From contig NZ_JAAIVF010000001.1 of assembly GCF_029589495.1 (NCBI RefSeq), forward strand, positions 992,001 through 1,056,000: a DNA stretch of 64,000 nt. Reading direction: 5' to 3'. The translations under genes were made by a program, and so were the position numbers. Below, piece by piece: positions 1 through 8,460 of this stretch. Source of the stretch: Speluncibacter jeojiensis (GTDB lineage: Bacteria > Actinomycetota > Actinomycetes > Mycobacteriales > Mycobacteriaceae). The notes beneath the pieces were generated by a model, which saw nothing but the letters and a program-made list of their open reading frames with translations, did not search any database and was not told the origin of the DNA. Positions within the stretch are counted from its first letter, which is position 1, and each line of letters begins with the position of its first letter.

Positions 1-2156
1 GGACGAAGCTCCCCCAGATCCGCGGCGCGATCGACGCGCGGGCGCTGTCGGTCCCCGAGACCTACGGCATCTTCAACCGCATCCTCGACGCGGTTGCGCT
101 CGGTACCAACATCGTCACCACCAAGGCGCCCAACGCCGAGGTCGCCGTCGAACTCATCAACGGCGTGCGGGTCCTGCATGCGATGGAGGGCATGTCCCGC
201 GCCGCCGCACTGACCGGCGCCGAACTGGAAGGCCAGCTCTCGAGCGGCCCGATGCGGAACGAATACCGCAACCTGGTCGGCTCCTACCGCACGGCACTGC
301 CGCAGGTGGCAACCGACCTGGGCGCCGATCCCGCAGCCGAGAAGATCAAGGCGGTGCTGGCCTCCCCCGCATGGCAGCAGGTGGCCGCGATGGAGGACTA
401 CCTCATCAACCGGCCGGCGCCCGACAAGTACGGCGACGTCCCGTCGCCGCCGATGAGCTTCACCCAGTGGCGCAACGCCCAGGGACAGCTCGCCGACGAG
501 GTCACCGCCGCCTGGCTGGGCCTGAACGACCACGCGAACCAGATCGCCGTCGACGACGGCAAACGCACCGCCTCCAACTCACTGTGGGCCGGCGCCGGCA
601 TTCTCGCGCTCGCGATCGTGGCGTTCCTGCTGTCGCTGTGGCTGGCCAACCGGCTGATCGGGCGACTCAAGCGTCTTCGCAAGGAAACGCTGGACCTCGC
701 CGAGGTCGAGTTGCCCGAGACCATGCGCAAGCTACGCGAGGGCGAGCAGGTCGATCCCGACGGCGCGCACCTCGACTTCGGCGATGACGAAATCGGCTCC
801 GTGGCAGAGGCGTTCAACCGCGCACACACCGCGGCGGTTTCCGCGGCGATCACTGAGGTCCGCACCCGTGAAGGCGTGCGCGCGGTGTTCCTCAACATCG
901 CCCACCGGAGCCAGATGGTGGTGCACCGGCAACTCGAACTCCTCGACGAGGCCGAGCAGCGACAGGAGGACCCGGCGTTGCTGGAGACCTTCTTCCGGCT
1001 CGACCACCTGGCGACCCGTGAGCGCCGCAACGCCGAGAACCTCATCATCCTCGGCGGCGGCGAGCCCGGCCGTCAGTGGCGCAGCCCGGTCCCGCTGGTC
1101 GAACTGGTGCGCAGCGCCATCGGCGAGACCCTCGACTACGCGCGGGTGCGCACGCGCCGCATGCCGACGGTGTTCATCGTCGGCAACGTGGTCGCCGACC
1201 TCATCCACCTGCTCGCCGAATTGGTCGACAACGCGACCGCGTTCTCCCCGCCGCAGTCCCGCGTCGAGGTGAGCGGCAACGTGGTCGGCAAGGGCGTGGC
1301 GATCGAGATCACCGACCAGGGCATGGGCATGTCCGTCGAGGAACTCGAACGGGCCAACGAGATGCTCTCCAACCCACCGGACTTCGGCGTCGCGACGCTC
1401 TCGGCGAACTCGCGCCTGGGCCTGTTCGTCGTCGCCCAGCTGGGTGCCCGGCACGGCATCTCGGTCCGGCTGACAGAATCCGAGTACGGCGGCATCCGCG
1501 CCATCGTGCTGGTGCCGACCTCGGTGGTCGCCGCCGAGGCCACGGTCGCCGACCACCTGCCCGACCGGCTCGCCGGCCGCCGCGCCGAGTCACTGCCGAC
1601 CGGCGAGATGCCGGCCCTCGAGGCTGCCGAACTCGCGCTGCCCGCACCGAGTGCGGCAACGCCTGTGCCCCCCGCGGTGCCGACGGCCCCCGCGCCACCG
1701 GCACCGGAACCGCCGGCGCAGGAGCCGCGGGTCGAGGAGCTGCGAGTGCCGGAGCCACCCGCACCGGAGCCGGAGCTGCGGGCATGGGCCCACCTCGAGC
1801 GTCCGGGCAAGGACCTGCGCGCGGAGTTCGCCGACCGCAGCGCCGCACCTGTGTGGCGCGACCCGGTCGCGACCGAACCTGCTGCGCCACAAACGGGGTC
1901 CGGCCCCGACGGGGACGATCGCCCGCCGCTGCCCCGCCGGCGCCGGCAGGCGAGCTTGGCCCCCGAGTTGGCACACGATCCCCAGCCCGTCGAGGATGTG
2001 CAGCAGGAGTCCCGGTCGGCCGAGCAGGCGCGAGACCTGATGTCCGCCATCGTGCACGGAACTCGGCAGGCCAGGCATTCGGAACCTCCGCGCGGGGATG
2101 CCGCCCGGGACGAACAAGAAGGTGCAGGTGAAGGTGACTACTTCCAACGCAGGTGA
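1..2156 (+). CDS. Conservon sensor histidine kinase (CvnA-like), 5' partial
   Basis: This is the sensor kinase of a four-gene conservon. The reading frame is open to the left edge (first full codon at position 3), so the N-terminus is missing. What remains is an extracytoplasmic helical region that looks like a nitrate/nitrite-sensing (NIT) type domain, one membrane segment (about 580-660), a HAMP-like linker, a dimerisation helix with RLDHLATR, and a HATPase domain with the N box ELVDNATAFSPP and the G box DQGMGMS. A long Pro/Ala-rich tail starts near 1650. Family knowledge: in Streptomyces conservons the kinase forms a membrane complex with the roadblock, DUF742 and GTPase proteins encoded just downstream, as here. 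The signal sensed cannot be read from the sequence. The 3' end overlaps the next gene. Confidence 0.9.
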   Translation, partial: TKLPQIRGAIDARALSVPETYGIFNRILDAVALGTNIVTTKAPNAEVAVELINGVRVLHAMEGMSRAAALTGAELEGQLSSGPMRNEYRNLVGSYRTALPQVATDLGADPAAEKIKAVLASPAWQQVAAMEDYLINRPAPDKYGDVPSPPMSFTQWRNAQGQLADEVTAAWLGLNDHANQIAVDDGKRTASNSLWAGAGILALAIVAFLLSLWLANRLIGRLKRLRKETLDLAEVELPETMRKLREGEQVDPDGAHLDFGDDEIGSVAEAFNRAHTAAVSAAITEVRTREGVRAVFLNIAHRSQMVVHRQLELLDEAEQRQEDPALLETFFRLDHLATRERRNAENLIILGGGEPGRQWRSPVPLVELVRSAIGETLDYARVRTRRMPTVFIVGNVVADLIHLLAELVDNATAFSPPQSRVEVSGNVVGKGVAIEITDQGMGMSVEELERANEMLSNPPDFGVATLSANSRLGLFVVAQLGARHGISVRLTESEYGGIRAIVLVPTSVVAAEATVADHLPDRLAGRRAESLPTGEMPALEAAELALPAPSAATPVPPAVPTAPAPPAPEPPAQEPRVEELRVPEPPAPEPELRAWAHLERPGKDLRAEFADRSAAPVWRDPVATEPAAPQTGSGPDGDDRPPLPRRRRQASLAPELAHDPQPVEDVQQESRSAEQARDLMSAIVHGTRQARHSEPPRGDAARDEQEGAGEGDYFQRR

Positions 2157-2547
2157 TCTGAACTGGCTGCTCGACGATCTGGTCGATCGCCTGGCGGGGG
2201 TGCGCTACGCAGTGGTGCTTTCCACCGACGGTCTGCTGCTGGGCCGGTCCACATCCATGAACCGTGAAGACGCCGAACACTTCGGCGCCATGTCGGCAAC
2301 CCTGTACGGGCTCGCCCGCAGTGCGGGACAACGCTTCCAGGGCGGTGCCGTCCGTCAGGCCGTCATCGAACTCGAGAGTGCGGTGCTGTTCGTGACGGCG
2401 GCCGGAAGCAACGCGTGTATTGCGCTGCAGGCCAATGCCAACGCCAACCTCGGCATGGTCGCCTACGAGATGAACCTGACCGTGCAGCGCGTCGGCAGCT
2501 ACCTGTCCACCGATCCTCGTAGCGGGATGGCCGAGCATGGAGCGTAG
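2134..2547 (+). CDS. Roadblock/LC7 domain protein (CvnB-like)
   Basis: This small protein of about 137 aa has the roadblock/LC7 fold typical of the second conservon gene, with motifs GVRYAVVLSTDGLLLG and a Gly/Ala-rich ACIALQANANANLG segment. Roadblock proteins regulate or scaffold small GTPases, and a Ras-like GTPase is encoded two genes downstream. I chose the GTG at 2134 because it gives the usual VTTSNAGDLNWLLDDL start and has GGTGAAG just upstream. An ATG at 2098 is also open but would add a non-conserved basic stretch. The gene overlaps the kinase stop codon, which suggests translational coupling. Confidence 0.85.
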   Translation: MTTSNAGDLNWLLDDLVDRLAGVRYAVVLSTDGLLLGRSTSMNREDAEHFGAMSATLYGLARSAGQRFQGGAVRQAVIELESAVLFVTAAGSNACIALQANANANLGMVAYEMNLTVQRVGSYLSTDPRSGMAEHGA

Positions 2548-2553
2548 GTTGCC

Positions 2554-2943
2554 GTGACTCGCATGGGCGAATCGTGGTTCGACGATGCGGCCGGCCCCCT
2601 GGTCCGTCCGTACGCCGTCACCCGGGGCCGCACCATGGGGGCGGCGCATGACCTGGACATGCTCACCCTCGTGGTCACCGTGTCCCCCCTTCCGCGGCTG
2701 CGGCACATCGAACAGGAGTACGCGGACATCGTGCAGTTGTGCCGCACTCCGCAGTCGGTGGCCGAGGTCTCGGCGCATTTGAACCTGCCGTTGGCGGTGA
2801 CCAAGATCCTCGTCGGTGACCTCATCACCGACGGACTGCTGAACTTCCGGGCTCCCGCCAACAGCGACGCTGACAACGACACCGCCGGAATCGGCGACCT
2901 GAACATACTGCGAGCAGTGCTCGACGGAATCCGAAAGCTGTAG
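2554..2943 (+). CDS. DUF742 protein (CvnC-like)
   Basis: This 129-aa protein matches the DUF742 family. It has an N-terminal GESWFDDAAGPLVRPYAVT-like segment followed by a winged-helix-like region (RTPQSVAEVSAHLNLPLAVTKILVGDL in outline). It is the third gene of the conservon, starts with GTG six bases after the roadblock stop, and is followed after six bases by the GTPase gene. Family knowledge: DUF742 proteins occur almost only in actinobacterial conservons, where they interact with the other members. The exact biochemical role is not known. The short spacing supports a single operon with its neighbours. Confidence 0.88.
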   Translation: MTRMGESWFDDAAGPLVRPYAVTRGRTMGAAHDLDMLTLVVTVSPLPRLRHIEQEYADIVQLCRTPQSVAEVSAHLNLPLAVTKILVGDLITDGLLNFRAPANSDADNDTAGIGDLNILRAVLDGIRKL

Positions 2944-2949
2944 ACCACA

Positions 2950-3531
2950 GTGCCTGATAACGCGTCCTCAGCCGCCCTGGCTGCCTCGGTCAAGATCCTC
3001 GTAGCCGGTGGCTTCGGCGTCGGCAAGACCACGATGGTGTCCGCGATCAGCGAGATCGCCCCGCTGCGCACCGAGGAAACGATCACCGAATTGTCCACCG
3101 GCATAGACGATCTGTCGGGTGTGGAGCGCAAGACCACCACCACGGTGGCGCTGGACTTCGGCCGCATCACCCTCGACGAGTCCCTGGTGCTCTACCTGTT
3201 CGGCACGCCCGGACAGGACCGCTTCTGGTTCCTCTGGGACGAACTGGCGCGCGGCGCACTCGGCGCGGTCGTCCTTGCCGACACCCGCCGGTTGGAGAAC
3301 TCGTTCGCCGCCATCGACTTCTTCGAACGACGCGGCCTCTCGTTCGCGATCGCGGTCAACTGTTTCGACAGTTCCCCCGCCTACACCACCGACGAGGTCC
3401 GCGACGCACTCGACCTCGACGCGCACATCCCGGTCGTGCTGTGCGACGCGCGTGATCGCAGTTCGTGCAAGAACGTGCTGGTGACCCTCGTCGAGCACCT
3501 CATCGACCGGGCCGGCAGCCCGGTGGCCTGA
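2950..3531 (+). CDS. Conservon Ras-like GTPase (CvnD-like)
   Basis: This 193-aa small GTPase ends the conservon. The P-loop GGFGVGKTTM lies near residue 19, a switch/G3-like LFGTPGQDRFWFLWDEL segment near 87, and an NCFD motif in the usual NKxD position near 137. The hydrophobic run after the G3 motif is typical of the actinobacterial ATP/GTP-binding family. Its cognate regulators are probably the roadblock and DUF742 proteins upstream. It starts with GTG immediately after the previous gene. No further gene follows in the operon, and the next 530 bases are non-coding. Confidence 0.9.
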   Translation: MPDNASSAALAASVKILVAGGFGVGKTTMVSAISEIAPLRTEETITELSTGIDDLSGVERKTTTTVALDFGRITLDESLVLYLFGTPGQDRFWFLWDELARGALGAVVLADTRRLENSFAAIDFFERRGLSFAIAVNCFDSSPAYTTDEVRDALDLDAHIPVVLCDARDRSSCKNVLVTLVEHLIDRAGSPVA

Positions 3532-3953
3532 GCCGGCGCCCTCGCCGGCAGTGCGGCAGGGGCGGCCGGTCAGCCCCGGTTGTCCTCGTCCCCCGGCGCC
3601 TCGGGTGCGGCGAGCAGTTCGGCGAGCCATTCCGCGCTCTCGGGATCGTGGCGCCCGCCCATCATCCCGAATGTCACCAATCGCGCCATGGCCGCGAGCA
3701 TCGAACTGTCCTTCCGTCGGGTCTGGGTGCCGGACCGAGGAAACACGGCCCCGGAGTGCCGTCGCACCTCTACTCCCGCTCACCGAGATAGCAGGGCACT
3801 GCCAACGAATTCGCGTGTACATCGTCACCCGGTCCCGCCGGCAATCGCTCCGATGATTCCGGCAGGGCACACGAGCACCGGGCGCCACCCCCTGTAGCCC
3901 GGGAGGCTCAACCCGCGCGGTCAGCCGCCCACCCCCCGGGGCGGCCCGCGCAG

Positions 3954-3987
3954 CCCCCGTCGGCCGATCCCCCTCGGCCGACGGGGG
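3954..3987. terminator. Perfect GC-rich hairpin
   Basis: A 14-bp perfect stem (CCCCCGTCGGCCGA with its complement) encloses a 6-base loop. No T-tract follows. It could end the conservon transcript or a transcript arriving from the tRNA side. Confidence 0.5.
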
Positions 3988-4020
3988 CACCACGCGGGGA
4001 AATCACTCCCAGACACGACG

Positions 4021-4057
4021 AAAGCCGTCGGCGAAGCAGGGCTTCGCCAACGGCTTT
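4021..4057 (-). terminator. Original tRNA-Thr terminator, separated by the element
   Basis: The hairpin AAAGCCGT..GGCGAAGC / GCTTCGCC..ACGGCTTT lies directly beside the truncated tRNA copy. Reading leftwards it ends in a short T-run. I infer that it terminated the tRNA before the element inserted, because it sits just past the CCA end of the tRNA remnant. Confidence 0.65.
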
Positions 4058-4059
4058 CC

Positions 4060-4106
4060 GTGGAGCCGCCTGTCGGAATCGAACCGACGACCTTTTCATT
4101 ACGAGT
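4060..4106. repeat. attL: 47-bp direct repeat, truncated tRNA-Thr 3' half
   Basis: Identical over 47 bases to 9830-9876. It contains the CCA end, T-arm and half of the anticodon arm of tRNA-Thr on the minus strand, then diverges inside the anticodon stem. It marks the left end of the element. Confidence 0.9.
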
Positions 4107-4224
4107 TATCGTCTCCGACATATAGCAAGGTAGATGTAGGTTGACTGACCTGGCCATAAACTACCGTCTAGCAGGGAAGATACCGAATCTAGCCGTACTG
4201 CTATTGATCGAGATTGATCGCCTC

Positions 4225-4243
4225 GTGCGAACTGAGTGCGAAC
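4225..4243. repeat. Paired GTGCGAAC sites, left integrase arm
   Basis: Two GTGCGAAC octamers, at 4225 and 4236, are 11 bp apart (one helical turn). The same pair in the same orientation occurs at 9738 and 9749. Within the 25-bp block only two bases differ between the ends. They are probably arm-type binding sites of the integrase. Confidence 0.65.
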
Positions 4244-4397
4244 CAGCGACGAGCAGAGGTTGATCACTGCAACAGCTGACAGTCTGGAACAAGCACGACG
4301 ACCGTCCTTCGGGATCGAGTATCACCTTGATCATTGGCAGAAATACTGTGTTGATCGTGAATAAGCCCGGCGCTCAGCCTGCGAAGGCGACTACCCG

Positions 4398-4922
4398 ATG
4401 AACCGTCCATTGACCGCTGTCATCACTGCAACCATGGCGCTGGTTGGTGTCGCCGCAGTCGCCGTCGTCAGTTATCCGCTCATCAACCAGGAGGTCCACC
4501 CGGATAACAGCGGGGTCCGCACCGCAGTCGTCGCCGCACCCGCGGCAACCCTGGACGCTCCACCTGCGGCAACTACGGCGACGTCCGCCCTGACCAGCGC
4601 GGCAACCGCAGGCAGTGACGTGGACACCAACTCGCCCGCCTTCACCCAAGCCGTAGACAAATGGGCGCTCGGCCCCAACGCCGGCAGCTACTTCACCGCC
4701 GTCTCGACAGTCCTCCCGCTCAACACGAGTGACCAGATCGAGAACGCCGCAGCCGCGGCAATCCTTGTCTGCACCATGAATGCTCACGGGGGTAGCGGGC
4801 AGGTCGACACGCAACTCGTCGACACGTTCACCAGCAACTGGCACCACCCGATCACCCTCAGCGATGCCGCCGCCATCAACACGGATGCACAGCCCATCTG
4901 CGCCGACCAGCCCGGTAGCTGA
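4398..4922 (+). CDS. Secreted small protein, DUF732-like
   Basis: This 174-aa protein begins with a basic start and a hydrophobic stretch (residues 5-30) that looks like a signal peptide or membrane anchor. An Ala/Thr/Pro-rich linker follows, then a C-terminal domain with two cysteines (VCTMNAHGG and PICAD). The pattern VC-x-(10-ish)-G and an Ala-rich helix before the last Cys resembles the DUF732 family of small mycobacterial secreted proteins. The match is from memory and not certain. It is the only rightward gene near the left end of the element, faces the leftward replication operon, and shares a hairpin terminator with it. It may be cargo that changes the host surface, but nothing in the sequence gives its function. 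Confidence 0.6.
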   Translation: MNRPLTAVITATMALVGVAAVAVVSYPLINQEVHPDNSGVRTAVVAAPAATLDAPPAATTATSALTSAATAGSDVDTNSPAFTQAVDKWALGPNAGSYFTAVSTVLPLNTSDQIENAAAAAILVCTMNAHGGSGQVDTQLVDTFTSNWHHPITLSDAAAINTDAQPICADQPGS

Positions 4923-4955
4923 CGAAACCCAACCCGGGCAGTGATCCGAGAAGGG

Positions 4956-4993
4956 CGAAGCGCTCCCACCCCTGCAAAGATGGGAGCGCTTCG
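4956..4993. terminator. Bidirectional terminator between convergent genes
   Basis: A perfect 13-bp stem (CGAAGCGCTCCCA with its complement) and a 12-base loop separate the secreted-protein gene from the leftward operon of the element. Confidence 0.75.
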
Positions 4994-5009
4994 GTTCGGT
5001 CCGCCGTGG

Positions 5010-5405
5010 TTAGCTTCGGCCGTGTCCCGTCAGGAAGTCGCGGCGGGCCTGCTCATCCTCGCGTCGCTTGCGGTCAGCTTCGAGGGTGGCCTCGATGCCC
5101 TCTCGAAAGGTGCGATCGCCCGCCGCCAGCATCGCTGCGTGGGCCTGCGTCGCCCGCGCAGTCTCGCGCCGCGACCGTTCGGCCAACATCGCGTTGCGCC
5201 CGTCGCGGGTTGCATCCTGCGCCCGTGCCTCCCGGGCTGGGTTGTAGGGGCCACGGTGCGCGGTATGACGTGCCCGGGCGGCCTCGATCGCGGCCGTGTT
5301 GTCGTGGACCGCAAGGTCGCCGTCCTGCGGCGGGTTGGCCGCCGTCGTGGGCACCTCCAGCGGCATCGCAAAACCTGCAACTGCGGTCTGGTCGTACTCC
5401 TGCAA
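5010..5405 (-). CDS. Hypothetical charged helical protein of the integrative element
   Basis: I do not recognise this 131-aa protein. The C-terminal two thirds are rich in Arg, Glu and Ala and predict long helices (segments such as EARAQDATRDGRNAMLAER and TLEADRKRREDEQARRDF), possibly a coiled coil. There is no signal peptide or membrane segment. It starts with TTG at 5405, supported by an AGGAGA ribosome site six bases upstream. It is the last gene of the leftward operon, 10 bp after the HTH gene. Proteins of this kind are common at the ends of phage and satellite operons, but no function can be assigned. Confidence 0.55.
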   Translation of the reverse strand: MQEYDQTAVAGFAMPLEVPTTAANPPQDGDLAVHDNTAAIEAARARHTAHRGPYNPAREARAQDATRDGRNAMLAERSRRETARATQAHAAMLAAGDRTFREGIEATLEADRKRREDEQARRDFLTGHGRS

Positions 5406-5415
5406 AGTGAATCTC

Positions 5416-5868
5416 CTAATCGTCGGACGCGCGGATCGCGCCCATCAGTTCGCCCAGCGCCGCCAGCGCCGCAGTGCGGCCCTCGCTCTCCGGGTCGTGT
5501 GCTGGCGTCAGCGTCAGCAGCTTGTCGGTGCCGATTCCCGCGACCATCGCGTAGGCGCGTGCCGCTTGGTGGTCCCCGTCGGCGAGGGCGCCGTCGAGGT
5601 TGTCGAGCGCGGCACCCGCGGCCCGAAACCAGCGGTCAGCGAGCCGGTCGCGGCGCTGTGCGGCGTCGATCACTACGGCCTCGATAGCGGCGGCAGGCGG
5701 GCGCGCAAACGTGACACCGGCGACCTGGGCCGCACGCTGAACGGTGCCCGCCGCACAGCCCAGCTCGCGACGAATCGCATAGGCGCTCATGCCTGCGGCG
5801 TGAAGCTCGGCCACGCGAGGGGCCAGCTCGTGGGCCTTGGTGGGCTTTTTTGGGCGCTGAGCGCTCAC
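5416..5868 (-). CDS. HTH protein, possibly small-terminase-like
   Basis: This 150-aa protein has an N-terminal helix-turn-helix (about residues 12-48: HELAPRVAELHAAGMSAYAI then RRELGCAAGTVQRAAQ). A helical region and an acidic Ala-rich C-terminus follow. This architecture (HTH then oligomerisation helices) occurs in phage small terminase subunits and in small phage regulators. In a phage satellite a small terminase would redirect packaging. That reading is inference from architecture and context only. The GTG start overlaps the stop of the upstream gene (GTGA), showing translational coupling. Confidence 0.6.
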   Translation of the reverse strand: MSAQRPKKPTKAHELAPRVAELHAAGMSAYAIRRELGCAAGTVQRAAQVAGVTFARPPAAAIEAVVIDAAQRRDRLADRWFRAAGAALDNLDGALADGDHQAARAYAMVAGIGTDKLLTLTPAHDPESEGRTAALAALGELMGAIRASDD

Positions 5869-6200
5869 GCCGCCGCCGGTCCTTCGTCGGCGGCACGGCG
5901 GCGATCGGCCACGACACGGAAGTTCGCCGCCCGTTCCTGTAGCAAATCGTGCTGCACATTTACGGCGGTCAGCGCGATGGTCAGCTCGTGCTGCGCATCA
6001 TCTTCGAGCTGCTCGGCGTGGTGGGCCACCGCGGCGAGCGAGAGCGCGATGACGTCGAGTTCACCGCGAAAGTTGTCGATCTCAGTGAGCACAGCTTCGA
6101 GGGTTTCGTCACTCCATTGCTCGGCTTGGCAACGCAACATGCGGGCAGTGGCGCTTCGGTCCGAAAGCCGTGCGGCGACGATCGATTCATAGGTTGTCAC
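5865..6200 (-). CDS. Hypothetical helical protein of the integrative element
   Basis: A protein of about 111 aa, mostly predicted helix (QAEQWSDETLEAVLTEIDNF and HHAEQLEDDAQHELTIAL in outline), with no recognisable domain. I start it at the GTG at 6200 because AGGAGAA lies seven bases upstream. The open frame continues to 6251 but that part has no ribosome site. It is separated from the ATPase gene upstream by 167 bp and is coupled to the HTH gene downstream by a 4-base overlap. Function unknown. Confidence 0.55.
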   Translation of the reverse strand: MTTYESIVAARLSDRSATARMLRCQAEQWSDETLEAVLTEIDNFRGELDVIALSLAAVAHHAEQLEDDAQHELTIALTAVNVQHDLLQERAANFRVVADRRRAADEGPAAA

Positions 6201-6367
6201 GGTTGTTCTCCTGGTAGTAGCAAGTGGGGTAGAGGAGCAAGGGGCGTGCACGCGTGCATCAGCCGCCTTGCACCCTTCGGGTTAAGGGAGCGGTTCGTAA
6301 TCGCTGTGACCTGCGAAGATGCGAAGGGGGTGCGCGCATGTGTGTGTGCACCCTTGCTCCCTTGGAG

Positions 6368-7477
6368 TCAGTTGTCCGCTTCGGATCGGGCCGGAAGCAT
6401 CCAAAACCAGGCGCCGTCTTTGTTTCCTGACTTTTTGGCGACAATGCCGCGGCGCTTTTTGGCTCGCTTCACCTGGTCGCGGGAGTAGCCGCAGGCGTCC
6501 GCTGCGGCGAAGACATCCTTGGCAAGCAGTGCACCCTCATTGTCGATCAGCAGGGTGTCCAGCCACTTGTCGATGTCGGCTGCGTCCTCGCGTTCCGCCG
6601 CAGAGCTGCCAAGCAGTTCGCGGGCATCGAGGTCGGCCTCGCCGAGCCACTCGACACGGCCCACGCTCGTCGGCCCGTCGTCGGTTTCGACCGTCGCGGA
6701 CACCACCTGCGCCGCCATCGAACGCGTGCGGGTCGCAAGGTTTCCCTTGGTGTTCGTGACGACGAGCCGATCGTTCTCGTCGTCACGGGCAACCGACACC
6801 ACCGAGCGTGCTACCTGTGACCATGCGAGCGAGCCGAGAATCAGCTTGCCGGGGTCGGATGACTCCCGTTTGCCGAAGTGACACAAGCCGATGACTGTGT
6901 AATCGAGCCGCCCCGCTGATTGTGCGAGGGGTTCGAGGAACTGGCGCACCTTACGGTCGTCATGACCGTCCAGCCGCGAGTCCATGACCGATGTCGCGGC
7001 GTCGAGAATCAGCAGTTTGACGTCGTGCTGAGTGATCACGCGTTCAAGTTCGGCCAAGTCTCCCGGCAGTGACAGCACGCCTTCGTTCGAGAGTGGCGTG
7101 TGGACCGACACGAAAAGCACCCGGTCGAGGTCGGCGCCGGCCGCGCGGAGTCGCGGTGCGACGGTGAAAGCGGGGTCGTCCTCCGTGGCGGCATAGATGA
7201 CGGTGACGGGTACGCCCTCGTATTCACCCTGGAGTTCGCCGCGCGTGCACTTGGCTGCGATGTCGACCGCGATCGTGGACTTACCGAGGCCCTCGCGGCC
7301 AGCAAGCAGGTTCACGCCACCGACGACGAACCAATCTTCCATTGCCCAGCGGACGCGCTTGAGCCGAACGCTGGACGCCTTCGCCGGAACCAACCGCCGC
7401 GTCGGTGGAGGTGGTGGTGGTGGTGGTTGGTTTTGGGTACTGGTGTGTAGCTGGACGATATTTGGTGTTGCGGTCAA
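6368..7477 (-). CDS. RecA-like/AAA_25 replication ATPase of the element
   Basis: This 369-aa ATPase has a Walker A motif GREGLGKST near residue 62, a Walker B-like stretch KLLILDAATSVMD near 155, and a hexameric-helicase type core like RepA/AAA_25 proteins of phages and plasmids. The C-terminus carries a winged-helix-like region (ACGYSRDQVKRAKKRRGI) seen in such primase/helicase proteins. A run of eight prolines lies near residue 18. The TTG start overlaps the stop of the DnaB-N-like gene (TTGA), so the two are translated together and probably form one replication unit, the N-terminal and motor parts of a DnaB-like helicase on separate chains. Confidence 0.8.
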   Translation of the reverse strand: MTATPNIVQLHTSTQNQPPPPPPPPTRRLVPAKASSVRLKRVRWAMEDWFVVGGVNLLAGREGLGKSTIAVDIAAKCTRGELQGEYEGVPVTVIYAATEDDPAFTVAPRLRAAGADLDRVLFVSVHTPLSNEGVLSLPGDLAELERVITQHDVKLLILDAATSVMDSRLDGHDDRKVRQFLEPLAQSAGRLDYTVIGLCHFGKRESSDPGKLILGSLAWSQVARSVVSVARDDENDRLVVTNTKGNLATRTRSMAAQVVSATVETDDGPTSVGRVEWLGEADLDARELLGSSAAEREDAADIDKWLDTLLIDNEGALLAKDVFAAADACGYSRDQVKRAKKRRGIVAKKSGNKDGAWFWMLPARSEADN

Positions 7478-8070
7478 TTGCGCCTCCCGGCGTGCTTACG
7501 CAGCTCAGTGAGCCGCGCATGGTGTTCCCTAATCGCTCGAATGCCGGAACTCAAGTACGGGGCGAGGTCATGTTCAGGCAACTCATCTGCGGCCTGCATG
7601 AGCCCTTCTCCGAACGCTCGCAGTCGTCGGCGAAATGCTGCCCCGACCAAGTCCTCCGAGTACGCGCGCAGGTTTTCGGGCCATGCCGTGACCGTCACAG
7701 CGTCAAGCAGACGACGGGCGACCAGATCGACACTGGCGCCAATGCCAGCACCGCCGCGGGAGAGCACCCCCGAAACGGCCGCTGGGTCAGGAGAAACGCC
7801 CTCAGCCGCAAGCCGTCGGGCTGCGGCGACGATCGTCCGGTCCGCCTCGCGTTCGAAGTCCGACGGGCGCAAGTGCGACGACACGGCGAGCGCAGTCGTC
7901 GCGTCTACCCGCATCATTGCCGCGACCGCGACCAAATCAATGTCCAGGCAGGACGGGCCGGGCAAGACATCCTCGGCGGGTACGCTATGGATCGGGATTC
8001 GGTGTGGTGCTGAGTCTTTCGCCCCGGCTGCAGTTCCCGCTGCGGCCGGGGATTTCCGTGCCGCGATCAC
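7474..8070 (-). CDS. DnaB N-terminal-domain-like protein
   Basis: This 198-aa protein resembles the N-terminal domain of replicative helicases. It has helices such as DLVAVAAMMRVDATTALAVS and a segment like LRPSDFEREADRTIVAAARR, matching the familiar pattern in which the domain ends with F-x-x-x-x-H/R-x-x-I-x-x-A. There is no ATPase motif in this chain; the motor is encoded by the next gene, overlapping it by four bases. It follows directly on the excisionase-like gene (GTGA overlap). It probably helps load or assemble the element's helicase. The assignment rests on pattern similarity and context. Confidence 0.6.
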   Translation of the reverse strand: MIAARKSPAAAGTAAGAKDSAPHRIPIHSVPAEDVLPGPSCLDIDLVAVAAMMRVDATTALAVSSHLRPSDFEREADRTIVAAARRLAAEGVSPDPAAVSGVLSRGGAGIGASVDLVARRLLDAVTVTAWPENLRAYSEDLVGAAFRRRLRAFGEGLMQAADELPEHDLAPYLSSGIRAIREHHARLTELRKHAGRRN

Positions 8071-8255
8071 GCGTCAGCGGGTGTGACCGTGTTGGCGGCA
8101 ATCCACGAATCAACCAGCGCCAGGTCGTAGCGCACCAGTCGATTCAGTTTCACCCAGGGTGGGCCGATCTGCTTGGTCCGCCACACGGCCCAGGTTTGGA
8201 CCGGGATGCCGTAGCACTCCTGTAGATACTTCGCGTCGACCAGGCTGATTGCCAT
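8067..8255 (-). CDS. Excisionase-like winged-helix DNA-binding protein
   Basis: A protein of 62 aa with the layout of MerR/excisionase-type domains: SLVDAKYLQECYGIPVQTWAVWRTKQ followed by a basic wing and an LVRYDLALVDSWI end. I start it at the ATG at 8255 because GGAGTGG lies eight bases upstream. The frame extends to 8534 but the extra part is Cys-rich and unlike a protein. It is divergent from the integrase gene and is first in the leftward operon, the usual place for a recombination directionality factor. It may also switch on the replication operon. Confidence 0.7.
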   Translation of the reverse strand: MAISLVDAKYLQECYGIPVQTWAVWRTKQIGPPWVKLNRLVRYDLALVDSWIAANTVTPADA

Positions 8256-8379
8256 TCCTGCCACTCCATTCGATACCACTGAGATTGACTGGGCGAACGG
8301 TAGACCCATTGCGATGTTGGACGTCTCGTCAAACTTGGCTCGATGCAATGGCGCGCAACATGATTCAACGACAGGTTGC

Positions 8380-8415
8380 CTGTAATTGCATAGCCAACAA
8401 CGCAGGGAATTACAG
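8380..8415. promoter_or_regulatory. Inverted repeat between integrase and excisionase operon
   Basis: CTGTAATT at 8380 and AATTACAG at 8408 form an 8-bp inverted repeat with a 20-bp spacer in the divergent control region. It could be an operator for the excisionase-like protein. Confidence 0.4.
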
Positions 8416-8451
8416 CCAAACCGGAGCGCGAGCGCCGCAACTTCGCACAGG

Positions 8452-8460
8452 TTGTCCACA
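8452..8460 (+). promoter_or_regulatory. DnaA-box-like sequence in the element
   Basis: TTGTCCACA matches the actinobacterial DnaA box exactly. It lies in the divergent region beside the replication genes and could be part of an origin. A single box is weak evidence. Confidence 0.35.

Larger units (their letters stand above)
3532..4059. other. Intergenic stretch before the tRNA-Thr element
   Basis: No convincing gene lies here. The only structures I see are an inverted repeat at 3954-3987 and the tRNA terminator at 4021-4057. A 65-codon reading frame on the minus strand (3570-3767) was considered and rejected. Confidence 0.6.

Noticed and set aside
3570-3767. A 65-codon minus-strand frame beside the conservon
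   Set aside because: No ribosome site near a sensible start and no recognisable domain; composition is borderline, so I left it out.
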